A DNA stretch of 64,000 nucleotides from Climacium dendroides (Eukaryota; Streptophyta; Bryopsida; Hypnales; Climaciaceae), in contig OX467088.1 in NCBI GenBank assembly GCA_950106755.1, forward strand, positions 11,082,001 through 11,146,000, given 5' to 3'. Shown one piece after another: positions 43,704-55,699 of this stretch. The position numbers and the translations under genes are program-made. Every line of letters begins with the position of its first letter. The stretch's first letter is position 1. Below the pieces are notes generated by a model that was given only the letters and a program-made list of their open reading frames with translations, was not told the DNA's origin and did no database searches.

Positions 43704-45701
43704 AAACGTAAACTGCCAACTTTTTTTTGTTGTAGAAAGAAAATAAAAGTGAGTGAGGAAGAAAACATTGGTGACGATGAAAGAAATAGTCATTCAAGTT
43801 GATGCTTAGGTTTAGGGTTTAAATTCATTCATTGAGTGAATTAAGAGGTTAGATACCATGGCTTCCTTACAGCTTTGTTTGACAAAGTTTGTGAAGCCTA
43901 TTAGTAGAGAAGAGAGAGAATTAGAGTTGCAAAAGTTGTCACAGCATCTTGCCCAAGAAGCTCCAGTAGAGGCTTCAGTTCAGGTGATTAGCAATCCACC
44001 CATCAAAAAAAAATTGGTAGGCCTCGTAAACTTCCTTCGTCTTCTATGACACTTCTCAATTTGCCAGTGTCTACAGCAACCTCAAGTGCTCCATCACTTG
44101 TTGCTCCCAAAAAAAAACAGAAGAAAAGAGGATCATATACAAATTGGTTCGATGCAGAGAAATGGCCCTTGATTGAAGCAGCTGTTAAACAACATCGAAG
44201 CATGTCTGCAGCCTTACATTACCTGAAAGTTGCTCACAGGTACTTCAAACTTTCATTATGAAATTTAATATTTTTCTTGAAATACTGGGATTTAGGGAAT
44301 CTTGAGATTTTATGGTATTGTAATGCAATTATAAGGACTAGAGTGATATAAACAAATTTTTGTTTGAAACAACTCAATATGATAACCTTTGTTTGAAACA
44401 ACTCATTTTCAAATACAAATTTTAATTAGGGTGATGAAACTTAAAAAGTTAAACATAGTATGTTCAAACTTGCATTCCATAATGAATTGATCAAATCTCA
44501 ACTTTTTTAACCACTTGTTGATGAAATCTCAACTTGTGTTTCGTAATCAATTCAACTTTAGTTCCTTTGTTAGTTCCTTTTGTTCTGTATTTAGGTTCAC
44601 CATTCTTGATTTGTGATATTAAGTGCATCAAGTATCTTATTTAAATCTCATTTATGGTATTGAAGCAGAAAGTTAGCTCTAAGGAGACCATCTTTATCAT
44701 TTTCCCTCCTTTGCAATCAATAATGTGTTGTTACGAGAAAAAATTCAGAACATGATCATGTGAGTCGCTCATGTTGTAGATAGAGCGTACCTTTGCTAAG
44801 AGATCTTGCTGCCTACGATAGATACGAGAGAATGAAGTCATATAAAAAAATCTTTTAAGATTGTGCAAGTCCATGTACTTATGTTTTGTTTTCAATTATG
44901 TGATATTTACAAACAGGAAACCTGGATCAAGTGAAGGTCCTTTTGAGCATCTTTCAAGAGGATCATTGTATGAGTGGTTTACACCAGAGGGAAAGCTGAA
45001 GAAAAAATATTTTCCTCATGTTCAACGACAAATTCACTTTACAGCATCAACTCCACATGATGGTACCCTTTCTTCAAGGCCTGATTTGGTCAAAATCATC
45101 TGTGATATGCTACTTGGTATGAGAGATTCAGGTCAAGCTCTCAATACAGGCATTATACAAACTATCATCCAGGGAATTGTCAATCATCATGCACCTGAAC
45201 TTTTGGGAAAGTTCAAAATTTCTTTGGGTTGGACGAGGAAATTTGTTAAAGTTCACTTACACTAGAGTTAGAGGCGAGCTACTACAGCATGTGGCAAACT
45301 TCCCCCAGATTGGGAGACCCTTGGTAAATTTATGGCATTCCGAGTTGCCTATTTGGTGAAGATGTATGACATTCCTCCATCTTTATTGATCTATTATACT
45401 GATCAAACAGGTATTGCATTATTTCCTTATTCTTTGTGTGTTTGAAAATCTTGTGATTGTATTTAATTTGAAAGTTTAAAGATCATATTTTTTTATGATT
45501 GATAAAGCTCCAATGTATAATAAAGTTATATTTGATCTAGTGAAACTGAATATATTTCAATTCTCTGTGAGAATTGGGAGTTGCTTTTACATATAAGTGA
45601 ATTTAAATGTTTTTGAGTTACAAAATACAATATTGATATGTGTTCATGTGCTTGCAATGAGTGCTGATTACAATGAATCCTTCTTTGTCAATATTAAACA
45701 C

Positions 45702-45937
45702 CTACACATAATAGTCAAATTAGGTTGCCTCTCACTAATTTCTAGACATTATACACTATATAAATATTCTTACTTATTATATAGTAATTCACCACTTTTG
45801 AATTAGATATTGTTGTGATTAGGACTCGTAAACCTCTATGCATACAAATGGTAGTTAAAAAATATATATATTGACTTTAATGCCTTGTAGAATAATTTTA
45901 CTATTGTAAGGCAATCTAATTTCAGTATTTTTTGTAG
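45702..45937. mobile_element. MITE copy 2, nested in intron 2 of the pogo-like transposon (236 bp)
   Basis: The left terminal repeat 45702-45730 begins CTACACATAATAGTCAAATT and the right one (45909-45937) is its diverged complement. It matches the 258-bp copy at 60719-60976 in both termini (CTACACAAAATAGT...TTAGGTTGCCT). It inserted after the transposon, because it interrupts transposon intron sequence. Target duplication is not clear. Confidence 0.75.
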
Positions 45938-46034
45938 TTATAAGATATGGTGGGTCTTCTTAATTATACTTGTTTGATAGTCATGCTAAGTTCTGTTATA
46001 TTGACCTTCAACTAAATCCTTCTCATAATATGTA

Positions 46035-46139
46035 ATTACTCAAGGTTTCGTATTTGATTATTCAAGGTTTTGTATTTGATTACTGAAGGTTTAGTATTTG
46101 ATTATTCAAGGTTTAGTATTTGATTATTCAAGGTTCAAT
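46035..46139. repeat. 22-bp tandem repeat, about five copies
   Basis: Units of the form ATTATTCAAGGTTTAGTATTTG start at 46035, 46057, 46079, 46101 and 46123. They lie in intron 2 of the transposase gene, between the nested MITE and exon 3. Confidence 0.9.
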
Positions 46140-47679
46140 AATATAAAACGTGATTACTACAATTTGAGTAGTATTGTAAATTTTTATAGTATAAGTTCAT
46201 AGCTTTGAACAATTTGAGTAGTTTCATAAATTTTCATGATATAAGCTCACAGCTTCGAGTGATCATATTGTAGGAATACATTTGGTACCAATGGCAAAAG
46301 AGCGTACGTGGGAGAAAAAAGGCTCGAAGGACATCAAAGTCATTGGAATGGAAGACAAACGACAAGTTACTGCATGCGTGACATCAAATGCTGATGGACA
46401 CTTACTTCCAATGCAAATCATATTTACAGGTAAAACAAGCCGATGTTTGCCAAAGACTTCATTTGCAAGGATATGTTTGGACCATGGATTCCATTTTTCT
46501 ATGACAGAAAATCATTGGTCCAATTTAAAGACTTGCCAACAGTTTGTGCAAAACATATTGAATCCATACTATGAGTGTATGGTAGTGCAAATGGGTTTGC
46601 CTCCAAATCAGAAAATGATTTGGCTTTTGGATTGCTGGTCTGTTCATAAATCCGAGGCTTTTTTATCTTGGATCAAGCAAGAATATCCTTGGATTTGTGT
46701 ATTGTTTATTCCAGCAAATTGCACATCCAAATTACAACCTGCAGATGTAATACTTCAACGCCCTTTGAAGTGCAGATTCACAACGTATTTTAGAAAATGG
46801 TCAGCAACTTCAATCCAACAACAATTGCAAAGTAAGGACCCCTCTGAGATTTTACTTGATCTCAGCATAGGAACTTTACATGAACATTTGTGCACTTGGT
46901 TGTTGGATTCATGGAAAAGTGTAGGATCTGAAACTGACTTGATCATAAAAGGATGGAAGAAATGTGGCTTATTGAGACCATTTGAGAAGGAGTTTCAATT
47001 AGAGGCTATGGAAACTCATACCAAGTCATCTTTATTTAGTGATGTAGCCTCTACCAATTTAAGTGACGAGTGTGAGAAAGAAGAAGAGGATTGGGATGAG
47101 TTGTTTGAAAATGAGGAAGTCTCAGAGATGATGTTGAGATGCCTCACCCTGTAGCATGAAGCTTTCAAGCTCTTGCAATAAAGTGTTGTAAGTTTTTTTC
47201 AATATGGTTTTGAAAGTTAGCATTATTTTTCTCCAACCTCCTTAATAGAATTTGCGCATCAATCATATAAAGAATGAACTAGCGTTCATTTGTGATAATT
47301 GTATTACAATGACAATGAATGACAGTGTGGCAAATGTCTAGGATATTTTAATATGTTGTTGGATTTAGGAGATGGGTTATTGGTCAAAGTTTGTGATTTT
47401 ACTTGGTAACTATAATTATCAAATTGATGATAATTTTCACTTGCAAATGATTTTTTTCTATAGTTGCTTACAAAATTTTGAAATATTCAAATTTTCAGAC
47501 AATTTGGATGAGAAATTTCTACAACATTTTAGACATAACTCTTAAAATATTTTAAACATTCAGACATTACCCAAATCACTTAATTTATGTTTGAATCAGA
47601 CCTTCACATAGGGTATAGTAATTTATTCACACAAGGTAAAAAAAACCCAATTTTTCACCCTCAAACACACACATCTTGC

Positions 47680-49290
47680 AATCTAACAATCTAAGGTAAA
47701 ACAATCCATTGTGATCAAATGACCCATAGTGGACACCTAGGGAATGCTCTTTTCATAGGGGGGTTTAGTATGTAAAATTTTGACTACAATGCATGTCTTA
47801 TAGGACAATAATGGAGTGATTCGTGACCTCATTAGGAACTTCCAACTTTTTAGTGTGAATTCATTGTAAGAATTGACTTTTTAGGCCCTCCATGTTAGAA
47901 AATACTATGATTGCTTTAGGTAAACAAAATGATTGATTTCAAATTTTGTTGGTTCTAAGGTCTATAGACTCTTTTGGGCCATGATGCATTGAACACTTCA
48001 AAAACTCACTGCAAACTCATACTATGTCAAAAAAATATAATTTCAACTGCTCTCATTGTTTTTTACACTTGAATTAATGTGGGAAAGAAATTAAAAAATT
48101 TTAGCAATACCATCAAGTCAAACTCCTAACTTTGACTACAATGGATTGTTTTACCTTATGTAGTTGAAGTTTTTGAGATTTCTTCCCCACATTCTTATAC
48201 TAGTCAAGCGCAAGATCCTACTATTAACCTCTAAAAGACTAAGTTCTTTTTCAAAAAAACATTATCAAAAACTATGTTTTTTTGGTCTATTATTCAAAAA
48301 ATGAAAATTGAAACATTTTTTTTAAATTTCAATCATAAAAAAATAAAGTAAAGCATTTTATGAAAGGGCGGAAATTTTTTTAGCCCATTTGATTGCTTGG
48401 ATTGAAAGAATACAATGTCAAAGTGAGAGTTTTTTTTTCATTCCTACAAAATAGGGTCATCAAACTTTAGGCCTTTTTGGAGTAAATTTTTTGCTCTATA
48501 CTAAAATGAGGATTTTGATCATTTGTAAGTAGATGATGTTAGGTTAACTCATAAAAAATTTAGAAGCAAACATAGAGTCTAGTTCACTCTAAATTACCCT
48601 AAAAAGCAAGGACATGAAGTGAATTGGAAATACACTAGTCATATTTTGATGATTTCTTGTACAATGAGGAGATTTTTTATTTGAAATTCAAAAGATGAAA
48701 AGTTGGGGAGAAACATTTGGAATATGTGGAAAAAATTTCAAAAATTTTGACTTCACAAATTGTAAGATAATAGGACTTGAAGTTAAAAAAAAATGTTTTT
48801 TTTTAAACCTCCCCAATGTAGCTAATAAAGTTTGATTCCTCTTAAAATGTGATTTGAGGTCTATTATTTTGGGACAATAGTGTATGCCATATTTGATTAG
48901 TTACTTACATGCCAAATTTCAAAAGTTGATGTGCTTTTCTGCAAAAGATTCTCCAAAGATCCCTATATTGCCCAAGCTACCCCAAAGGCTTAGGGCAACA
49001 TAACTTTTGATCCAAGCACCCAATACAAAAAAAAATAGTTTCACCAAGGAGGTATGTGTTTACACATTGTGAGCTATTTTTATGGGCATCCAACCAAAAA
49101 TGACTTCGTACTAACCTACCCGAGATTTCTTGCATACTTTGAATGGACAGTTTGGAGTTTGTCCTCCAGGGGTTACATATGCAAAAATAAAATAATAAAA
49201 TTTAAAGGTTCTTGCTCTTCACAATAGAAATGACAGTTTTGAATGGTTCCTGGTGATAAACTCCTTGAGACGTTAGGAGTGGACTGCAAT
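47680..49290. repeat. Diverged copy of the TTAA-element family
   Basis: Blocks such as AAATGACCCATWGTGG, ATGCATGTCTTA, GTGACCTCATTAGG, and further on GAAATGACAGTTTTGAATGG recur in the same order as in 39.3-40.6 kb. The ends are degraded (CTCCTTGAGACGTTAGGAGTGG near 49290 in place of a clean terminus). No ORF was found. Confidence 0.55.
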
Positions 49291-49299
49291 AAATGACAA

Positions 49300-50620
49300 A
49301 TGAACACATTTTTCTTTCTTATCAATTCTTCTCAGTATCTGCTTAGTAAGTGACAATACTAACTAAGCTTATAATTGGGTAAAAGAAAATGCTCCTGTGA
49401 GGCTGTGACTATGGTAGTGGTACCCATTCCTAACCAGACCCCATGAGCAAGTGTTAAATTTGGAGAGGCTGGGATTCGTTTGTGTTTCTTTAATATTTTA
49501 AAGGTTACTTACAAGAAGCTTCCTTGTTTGATTGGCTATCACAAGAAAATTACAGCATGCCTTATTTTCTGTGTAGCTGTAAATAGCGTCCAATCTGTTA
49601 GTGAGCAATTTTGGATGACTCTAAACATTGGCCATGGGTGGACAACAACTTTGGTCAAAATCATAGTAATTTCACTTTCGGTGCAAGAATTACCAAACTT
49701 ATGGCAATCCCCTTCATTCATGTTACTGCAGCTTGTGCAATATTTACTTCACCTTCCACTGCTCCTCATCATGTCCCAAATTCCTTATTTGATCAGTTAT
49801 GGGTGCCTTCACTATAATTAGTCAAGACTGTCAGTTTCGGGGAATTTCCTCAGTCACTATTAAATATTCCCAAATAAGTTACCACTTTTAACTAATGACA
49901 ACAGGGTGAGTATGCCTCCCAGGACCTCAAAAAAAAATGACACAACATTTATGTGGATGTGTAAAATAATCAGTGAAGCCTGCTTCTCAAAATCTCCGAG
50001 CAAGCAAGAATATGCTTACAGCCCTCAATCAAACAGAAGGACCGAACTCACTGGGAACCATAAGTTTGACCTTCAGTAGAACGTGGACACAGGGTCTTTA
50101 CCAGCATGTAAAGAGGCCCACAGCCGAACACACCGACAAAGCTATTAAATCGTAACCGATATCAAGGCAACCGGAAACAATATAATATAAAAAGATTGCA
50201 TCATCATCGCAAGCACAATGCCGATGTAGGTCATCATATTGCACAGTTTCACAATACGGAGTGTAGAGAAAAGGAACAGGCCCCAAAGACTAGTTAGTCA
50301 TTGCATTACGGTACGCATATCTGTCCATCACAATGGGCGGTAAGGAGATCGAGCACTTCCCCAGGACACCACAATGCCGCCATCGAGACCTCCCACTATG
50401 CGTACCTACACTATCATCGAGCTGTATGATATTCTAGAGGGCCTTCAGACTTCGTCACCATCTACAAACGGCTCCCCGGCTCTACTTTTGATTCTTCACG
50501 TGTCAACCTCGACTCGCTCAAGTCTAAAAAATTGATCAAAATGGCATCTTAAAAGACGTCTCCGGCTCTCTACAAGTCTCCACTCTTCAGAGTCGCAAAT
50601 TTCTAAAAAAATTTATATAA
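49300..50620. other. 3' flank of the syntaxin gene; nothing further recognised
   Basis: Only short chance ORFs are present. The GC content rises from about 50.2 kb toward the syntaxin exons. The part adjoining 50627 is presumably its 3' UTR. Confidence 0.4.
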
Positions 50621-50626
50621 ATTCTA

Positions 50627-52589
50627 TTAATTGTTTTTGTTGCTAGAAAAAACACCTATAGTATTCAGGATGGGGAGAAGGATGATCAGGATCAACACAA
50701 TGATCAACGCAATGCCAATGCACATCCACTTCCGGGTGTTTCTTTGATGATCCTTCGCAATTTTCAGCTGCGTTGTTCCTCTCGCTACGAATGACGTCGC
50801 CTTGTTAACCTGCGACTCAATATCGTTCAGCTGCTCACCTTGCGTTTCAACCAAAGTTGCCATGTCCATGAAGATCTGGTGCAACTCAATCAAGTTCTTC
50901 TCGATGTCCTTCACAGCATCGTGACGTTCTTGGATTTCTTTGATGGTCTCCATAACTTGACCACGCCCCTGCTCCTGAATTGCCTTCTGAAGGAACGTCT
51001 CGCTGTTTCCAGTCTCGATGATATTCTCGATCGTGTCGTCATCCGCTTGTTGGCCTGTCACTGTGTAGTACCTGGCACAAGGAAAACAGATCTCCCTCAG
51101 ATTAAATAAAAGAATGCAGCACACTTCCTGTGACCCATAACACTAAAGGAGCCCATACCCGGAGAGGTGACAACCCAGCATTGGGTATGGAGGGCATGGT
51201 TATATCTCTTCATCATGTCCTTCAGCATTGCCGTGTCCAATCAGATTGTGCATGCTTGAACATGCCCCAGACATTTGAGGATATGTCGTGTACCGTGGAA
51301 GTAGAGCCTCGATATGCAAATAGCATCCTTTCCCACTACATTGGCTCCCACGTTTATCCTATCTCAAATACGGAAAAACTAACGCAGAGTGTTGCCCAAA
51401 ATCGCAAAACTCCAATTGCACCTACCAAAACTTGGCCACTCTCAAGTGTTCGGTTGAAGGAGAAAATCTCAGGAACGAGATCAGATTACTTCAAGAATGC
51501 AAGCGATGCTGTCTTCAGAAAGTAGATGAAAATGAGCAATAACGAAATTAAATCATTGCTGCGAACGCTTTTCGCTAATATTCGTGTGCCGCCAGGCCTG
51601 ATGGTTTGCAAGCACCACCGTGATAATGGCAACAATAAGACTCAGGAGAGCGAATTTCCAGAAATGCACTTGAAGACCGACGACTGCAACAATATTGAGA
51701 AGACATGTGATGAAATATACAGCTTAATTTTCCTACTCACTTAAAATACACTCTTGCAGTCCCTAAACTTCTAGACACAATCTAGAGGCGTCCCAGAGGA
51801 AATACCCTTTCTGCTCTCCAACAGTATAAAAACAATGCGCGAAGTCTATCGAGCGAAAAATAACAACTAACGCAAGCAATTGAACCAACAACCCACGCAC
51901 AGAACCCTCTCGCGGATCCTTATTAAATCGAAGAGGATGTACCGGAAGTCAACCCCCCGTCAGCTTCTACAGCTTCTTACACTTACCTACAATACTCCTA
52001 CAGCTAGCATACATCATACACCACCGACGCCTCACTCCATTTCAACAGACCAATGTAAAACAGAGTAAACACACACATACCTCCGTTCCACCGTCTCCTT
52101 GTATTCTTCCATCATCTGCTGACGCAAGATCTGAAATTCACCCATCAGATCCTTCAGCTTCTTCCTCAACGTGCTCGTGATGGATGTGCGGGTCCTGTCA
52201 GTTGGTGAACCTTCCTCGGACCCTCGAACTCTCCTGCTCTCCGCATTGGCTCGGTCCAGCACCTCCAGCTTCAGCTTGAGCGCCTTCGCGATCTTCGTCA
52301 CCTGTGCAATGTCCGCGTCCATCCGAGAACGAAGCGCCTTCATGGCCTGCGCTTTGTGCACAGTACGGCTCTCATCGTTCGCGACCTTCACCCTCTCCAG
52401 CAATTGCTTGATCTTGTCCATCTCGCTCTTAATCACTCCCACCTCCTCGAAGAACTGCGTCATGTCGACCTCCCCACCGCCGTCCCCCATTGGCACTTCG
52501 CCGAGCTCAATGTCGCCCCGGCGGGCGTCCTTCTTGAGATCCACATAGTTTCTCGCCTTACCGACGGTGTTATTCAAAAGGTTGTTCAT
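50627..52589 (-). CDS. Plasma-membrane syntaxin (Qa-SNARE, plant SYP1 class), 317 aa, two exons
   Basis: Qa-SNAREs of this class drive fusion of secretory vesicles with the plasma membrane or cell plate. Exon 1 is 52589-52081 (509 bp), the intron 52080-51072 (1,009 bp, GTATGT...TGCCAG), and exon 2 51071-50627 (445 bp). The join restores VERRYYTVTG, the conserved linker of plant SYP1 syntaxins. Order: N-terminal [20 protein letters not shown], a three-helix Habc region (residues about 42-165, with [17 protein letters not shown]), the linker, the SNARE motif (about 211-270) with zero-layer Gln247 in LVETQGEQL, and one C-terminal membrane anchor (about 285-309, [17 protein letters not shown]). 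Length is close to the family norm (about 300 aa). The single intron resembles genes of the SYP11/SYP12 type rather than the many-intron SYP13 type, but subclass is inference. No defect is seen. Confidence 0.95.
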
Positions 52590-53600
52590 CGTGGCCGCCT
52601 CTCCACAAACCCTGGCGCGTGTACCACGACAGCTTCACTCTCGCGATCCTCTCCGCCTTCCTCAAAAATAATCGAACGCAACCCTACTCTGTTCAAATTC
52701 TCTGCACTCACCGACGGTTAGGTCAGTCAGCAATCAAGAAACACCAAACTCTCGTTTCCCTCGCGACAATTCCACGCAAACTCCACGCTCCCAGCCTCTC
52801 CACACAACAACCTTAACTCAGTAACGTTCTTAAGCCGCTGTCATCACCGTTCCAATGCCAACATGCAAAACTAACCGACTTGTCCAGACATGGCAACTTC
52901 CTCCAACCTCCAAGAAACCCGCTCCTCAACGACGACAGTTCCCTCCACACGCACGCGCTGTTCACCGGAAGTACTGTAGTACAACGCTGAATTCCACTAA
53001 ACTTCTTCGACGAAAAAGAAACGCAATTACAACAGCAGTACTGTACCTGGAATAACTCGACGCCAAATCAGATTATATTACCAAGTCCGCATATTTTCAC
53101 GACTGTCGCAACAGGAACGTCCTTCGAAAAAGCACGCACGCAACAGAGTCCAAAGGACTAGACAAAGATTGAATGGTTGTTGATACTAGACTAGAAAATA
53201 AGGTAAGAAGTGTCCTGGAAAGCGGAGAATAACGGTGTCCATGAAACCGAGAGACCAAACTTGAAATGCGAGAGCGGCGGACCAGATTTGAACTGGGAAT
53301 CGAGAATCTGCACCTGAAGGGAAAACTTTTGCGGCATTGAGTAATGGAAGAAGCAAAAGGGCGAGCAGGGTTGGGAGGAATTTGCCGTTGAAGCTACCCG
53401 TAGTAACGGAGTAACGGACTCGGCCCTGGGAGCGCGCCCACCGTTGAACGAGCCATTTTTTGAATTGCACTCTCGTCCAAACAACTTTTTCGTCCGAAAC
53501 GACATTTCCGTTCGCGTGATTCCAGCCAGCTGCCGCTCTCAATTACACCCAGGTCTCTTTAATATCACCTTCTCTAATATCACCAAAGAATCAACCCTTT
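52590..53600. other. Syntaxin 5' flank, GC-richer and CpG-containing
   Basis: Upstream of the ATG at 52589 the sequence is clearly richer in C and CG than the surroundings until about 53.55 kb. It contains overlapping open frames on the minus strand at 53186-53542, which I regard as by-products of this composition. It is probably promoter and 5' UTR. Confidence 0.4.
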
Positions 53601-53699
53601 TTTTTTTCATGGCACCATGGGACCAGTTTGCACCATTTCAAAATAAATTAGTGTGCCTTGTGCCGTTGCCACAGTCAAAACAAAAATAAAAGTAATTTT

Positions 53700-55680
53700 C
53701 TAATTTTTAGTTCATAAAAATACTTCAAAATTCAATAACTTTCACACCGCGAGTCGAAACGCCACGAAACAAAGCTAGTGCATCCCTCCTCACCGAGAGC
53801 TTTCCGACAGTACCAAGCACGCGATTGGAGGACGCACGGTCTGGGAGATCTCAACGTGATAAACAAACAAAACAAAACAAACATCCTGTCTTAATAGAAG
53901 AGATTTCTACTTTTTGCAGAAAAAAAGTAATTTTTTTTCCTCTGGAAATTTTTCATCTCTACTAAAATTGTGGATGAAGTCACCAAATTTGGATGAAAAA
54001 GTGCATGGATATGATTTAAAAGTGTTTTTTGGTTTAAAAGATAGATGAATGTAGAAATACAATGCTTCATCAAACTTTAAGTGATTGCCATTCTAGCACT
54101 TTTTCAAAATGTGAAAAAAAGGCTCTTCTAAATAGGTTCAATATGGTGCCCTTCTAATTAGGTCGCCCAATCTAGCATACAAGCATACAAGTATATGATG
54201 AAAAATTAGATTTAAAAATTTATAATGTGGATACATAAAAAAAACTCAAGATTTTTATATTCTTGATTTTATTGATTTCATAAATTAGTGCAAAATGTCA
54301 TGAAAATAATATGGAGACACCTAATGGTGTATTTGGTGTACACTATGAGGGCTAAGGAGAATTGACCCTCTCATTGTCCATTTTTTCATCCAAGTTAAAG
54401 CATTGTAACTTATTACTTACCACCAATAATTTTTGTTTAAATACTTGAATTTATATATGGAAATTCACATTTGGAATCTAATATTCCAAATTAGCTAAGA
54501 GAGATGGAGAAATTCAAAATTAATTGTTGCAAACAGAGGAAAACTTTTTATGTTCATCTTTGATTAGGATAATAAAGGAGACATTCAATTTTTCCTAACC
54601 CATTAGGAGAAGCTTTGTCTATAGTGTTGGCATAATATTCTTAAATAAAGAGGCTAGAACAATGTCATTGTTATATAATCATGTTTAGAATTCTTTCTTT
54701 ATTCCTAGTATTATACTTGGTTTTATTATAAATATTGTATACAATGTAATAATTTGGAGTTCAACATATATACTAAGGGTTTTTAACTTGCTTCTTGATA
54801 ATGAGTAGAGTAAATACTTTAAGGCAATATTCCATCCAAACTACTCCTAATTCATCCCTTCTAATACTTGAATCTTTGAAAGACAACCTCTTTTTTCAAC
54901 CAATTTGATGAAATTGAATCAATATAATAGTTGTACAAGGGTATAAGAAAAAATTTGCAAACATTCAAAAAATGATTTATATTGTAAAAAATTCTAAAAC
55001 CCGGCTATTAAGGTTGTTATAATTAAATAAAAAAACAAGAGTTGAATTTTGGAAGGAATTATATTTGGGGAGTTGAAAAACAAATAAATTAATGTTGCAA
55101 ATGCCTAAATGACAAAAATGGGCCACATGGTGAAATTCATGTCACTTAATGTGAAAATTTTAATACGCTAATTTTTATTGAAGTATCACATACACAATCA
55201 AATGTTAAAATGTTTTTGTTTGGTACTATGAAGTACCAACTTCATTGATATGTTGTGGGTAGGAGGGATGAAGAGGTTATATTTAGAGTGAAGTTTATTG
55301 TTTTTCATTGATTTTCAAAGGATAAAGGTTATTTAAAGCAAGGTAGGAGCTCAAAAAAATATAATTACGTTCACTAAGCTACTTTAGATCTTAAATAAGC
55401 ATTATAAATCAATATTTTCCAAAATGCAATCAACTAAGAAAATGTGGGAAATAAAGTTAAAGTTCACCTCCAAAAATGTGTTTGTGATTTGGAATCTCCA
55501 ATCAAAAGTTATAGAGGTTTGAAGTTTAGTCATGAAAAGTCTTCGTCCATTATTTTGACTTGATTATGAGCGGTTGAGCTCTTCCATGTTTTAATTTACA
55601 TATTCTATGTGGATTGTTATACCTGCTACTACTTGATTTCTATATTAGTTGTCTTCTCTAAACAAAGACATGTAAGATGT
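53700..55680. other. Intergenic, no gene recognised
   Basis: AT-rich, with stops on both strands. The piece 54330-54430 is related to the dispersed repeat of 28.3-29.0 kb (ATTGACCCTCTCATTG, GTNNATTTATATTT words). Confidence 0.5.
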
Positions 55681-55699
55681 AAGGTAAAATAGACTATAA

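Larger units (their letters stand above)
43858..47154 (+). pseudogene. DDE (pogo/Tigger-like) transposase, three exons, 5' part broken
   Basis: Exons are 43858-44239, 44917-45410 and 46274-47154. The introns have GT...AG ends (CACAG|GTACTTC...AAACAG and ACAG|GTATTGC...TTGTAG) and compatible phases. The start is the ATG at 43858 (MASLQLCLTKFVKP). The frame changes in a run of nine A at 44005-44013, after which AT-hook-like GRPRK appears; the exon sum is one base short of a multiple of three. Exon 2 carries a DNA-binding-type region and two TAG stops at 45263-45265 and 45269-45271. The DDE_1 catalytic core is uninterrupted from 45272: Asp in YYTDQTG (codon before the intron), Asp in WLLDCWSVHKS, and Asp in KLQPADVILQRP. 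The last two are separated by 37 residues. A Glu/Asp-rich tail ends at TAG 47152-47154. With these lesions the copy is probably inactive but young. Confidence 0.85.
43141..47615 (+). mobile_element. Complete pogo-like (Tc1/mariner class) DNA transposon, 4,475 bp
   Basis: The terminal inverted repeats are 24 bp (43141-43164 and 47592-47615) and match at 22 positions. The left begins TACCGTACGTGAAGG and the right, read inward, begins TACCCTATGTGAAGG. Both then share TCTGATTCA. A TA dinucleotide flanks each end (43139-43140 and 47616-47617), the target duplication expected of this superfamily. Inside is a three-exon transposase gene in plus orientation, preceded by about 700 bp of leader that is GC-richer at its 5' end. 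The element is structurally whole, but its transposase has a frameshift and two stops. A smaller MITE is nested in intron 2. Confidence 0.9.

Noticed and set aside
51130..51525. 131-codon plus-strand frame
   Set aside because: It lies inside the syntaxin intron on the opposite strand, lacks any motif and has no splice or promoter support.
53186..53542. 118- and 104-codon open frames upstream of the syntaxin gene
   Set aside because: Two different frames are open over the same GC-rich stretch, neither has family features or splice context, and the position suits promoter or 5'UTR.
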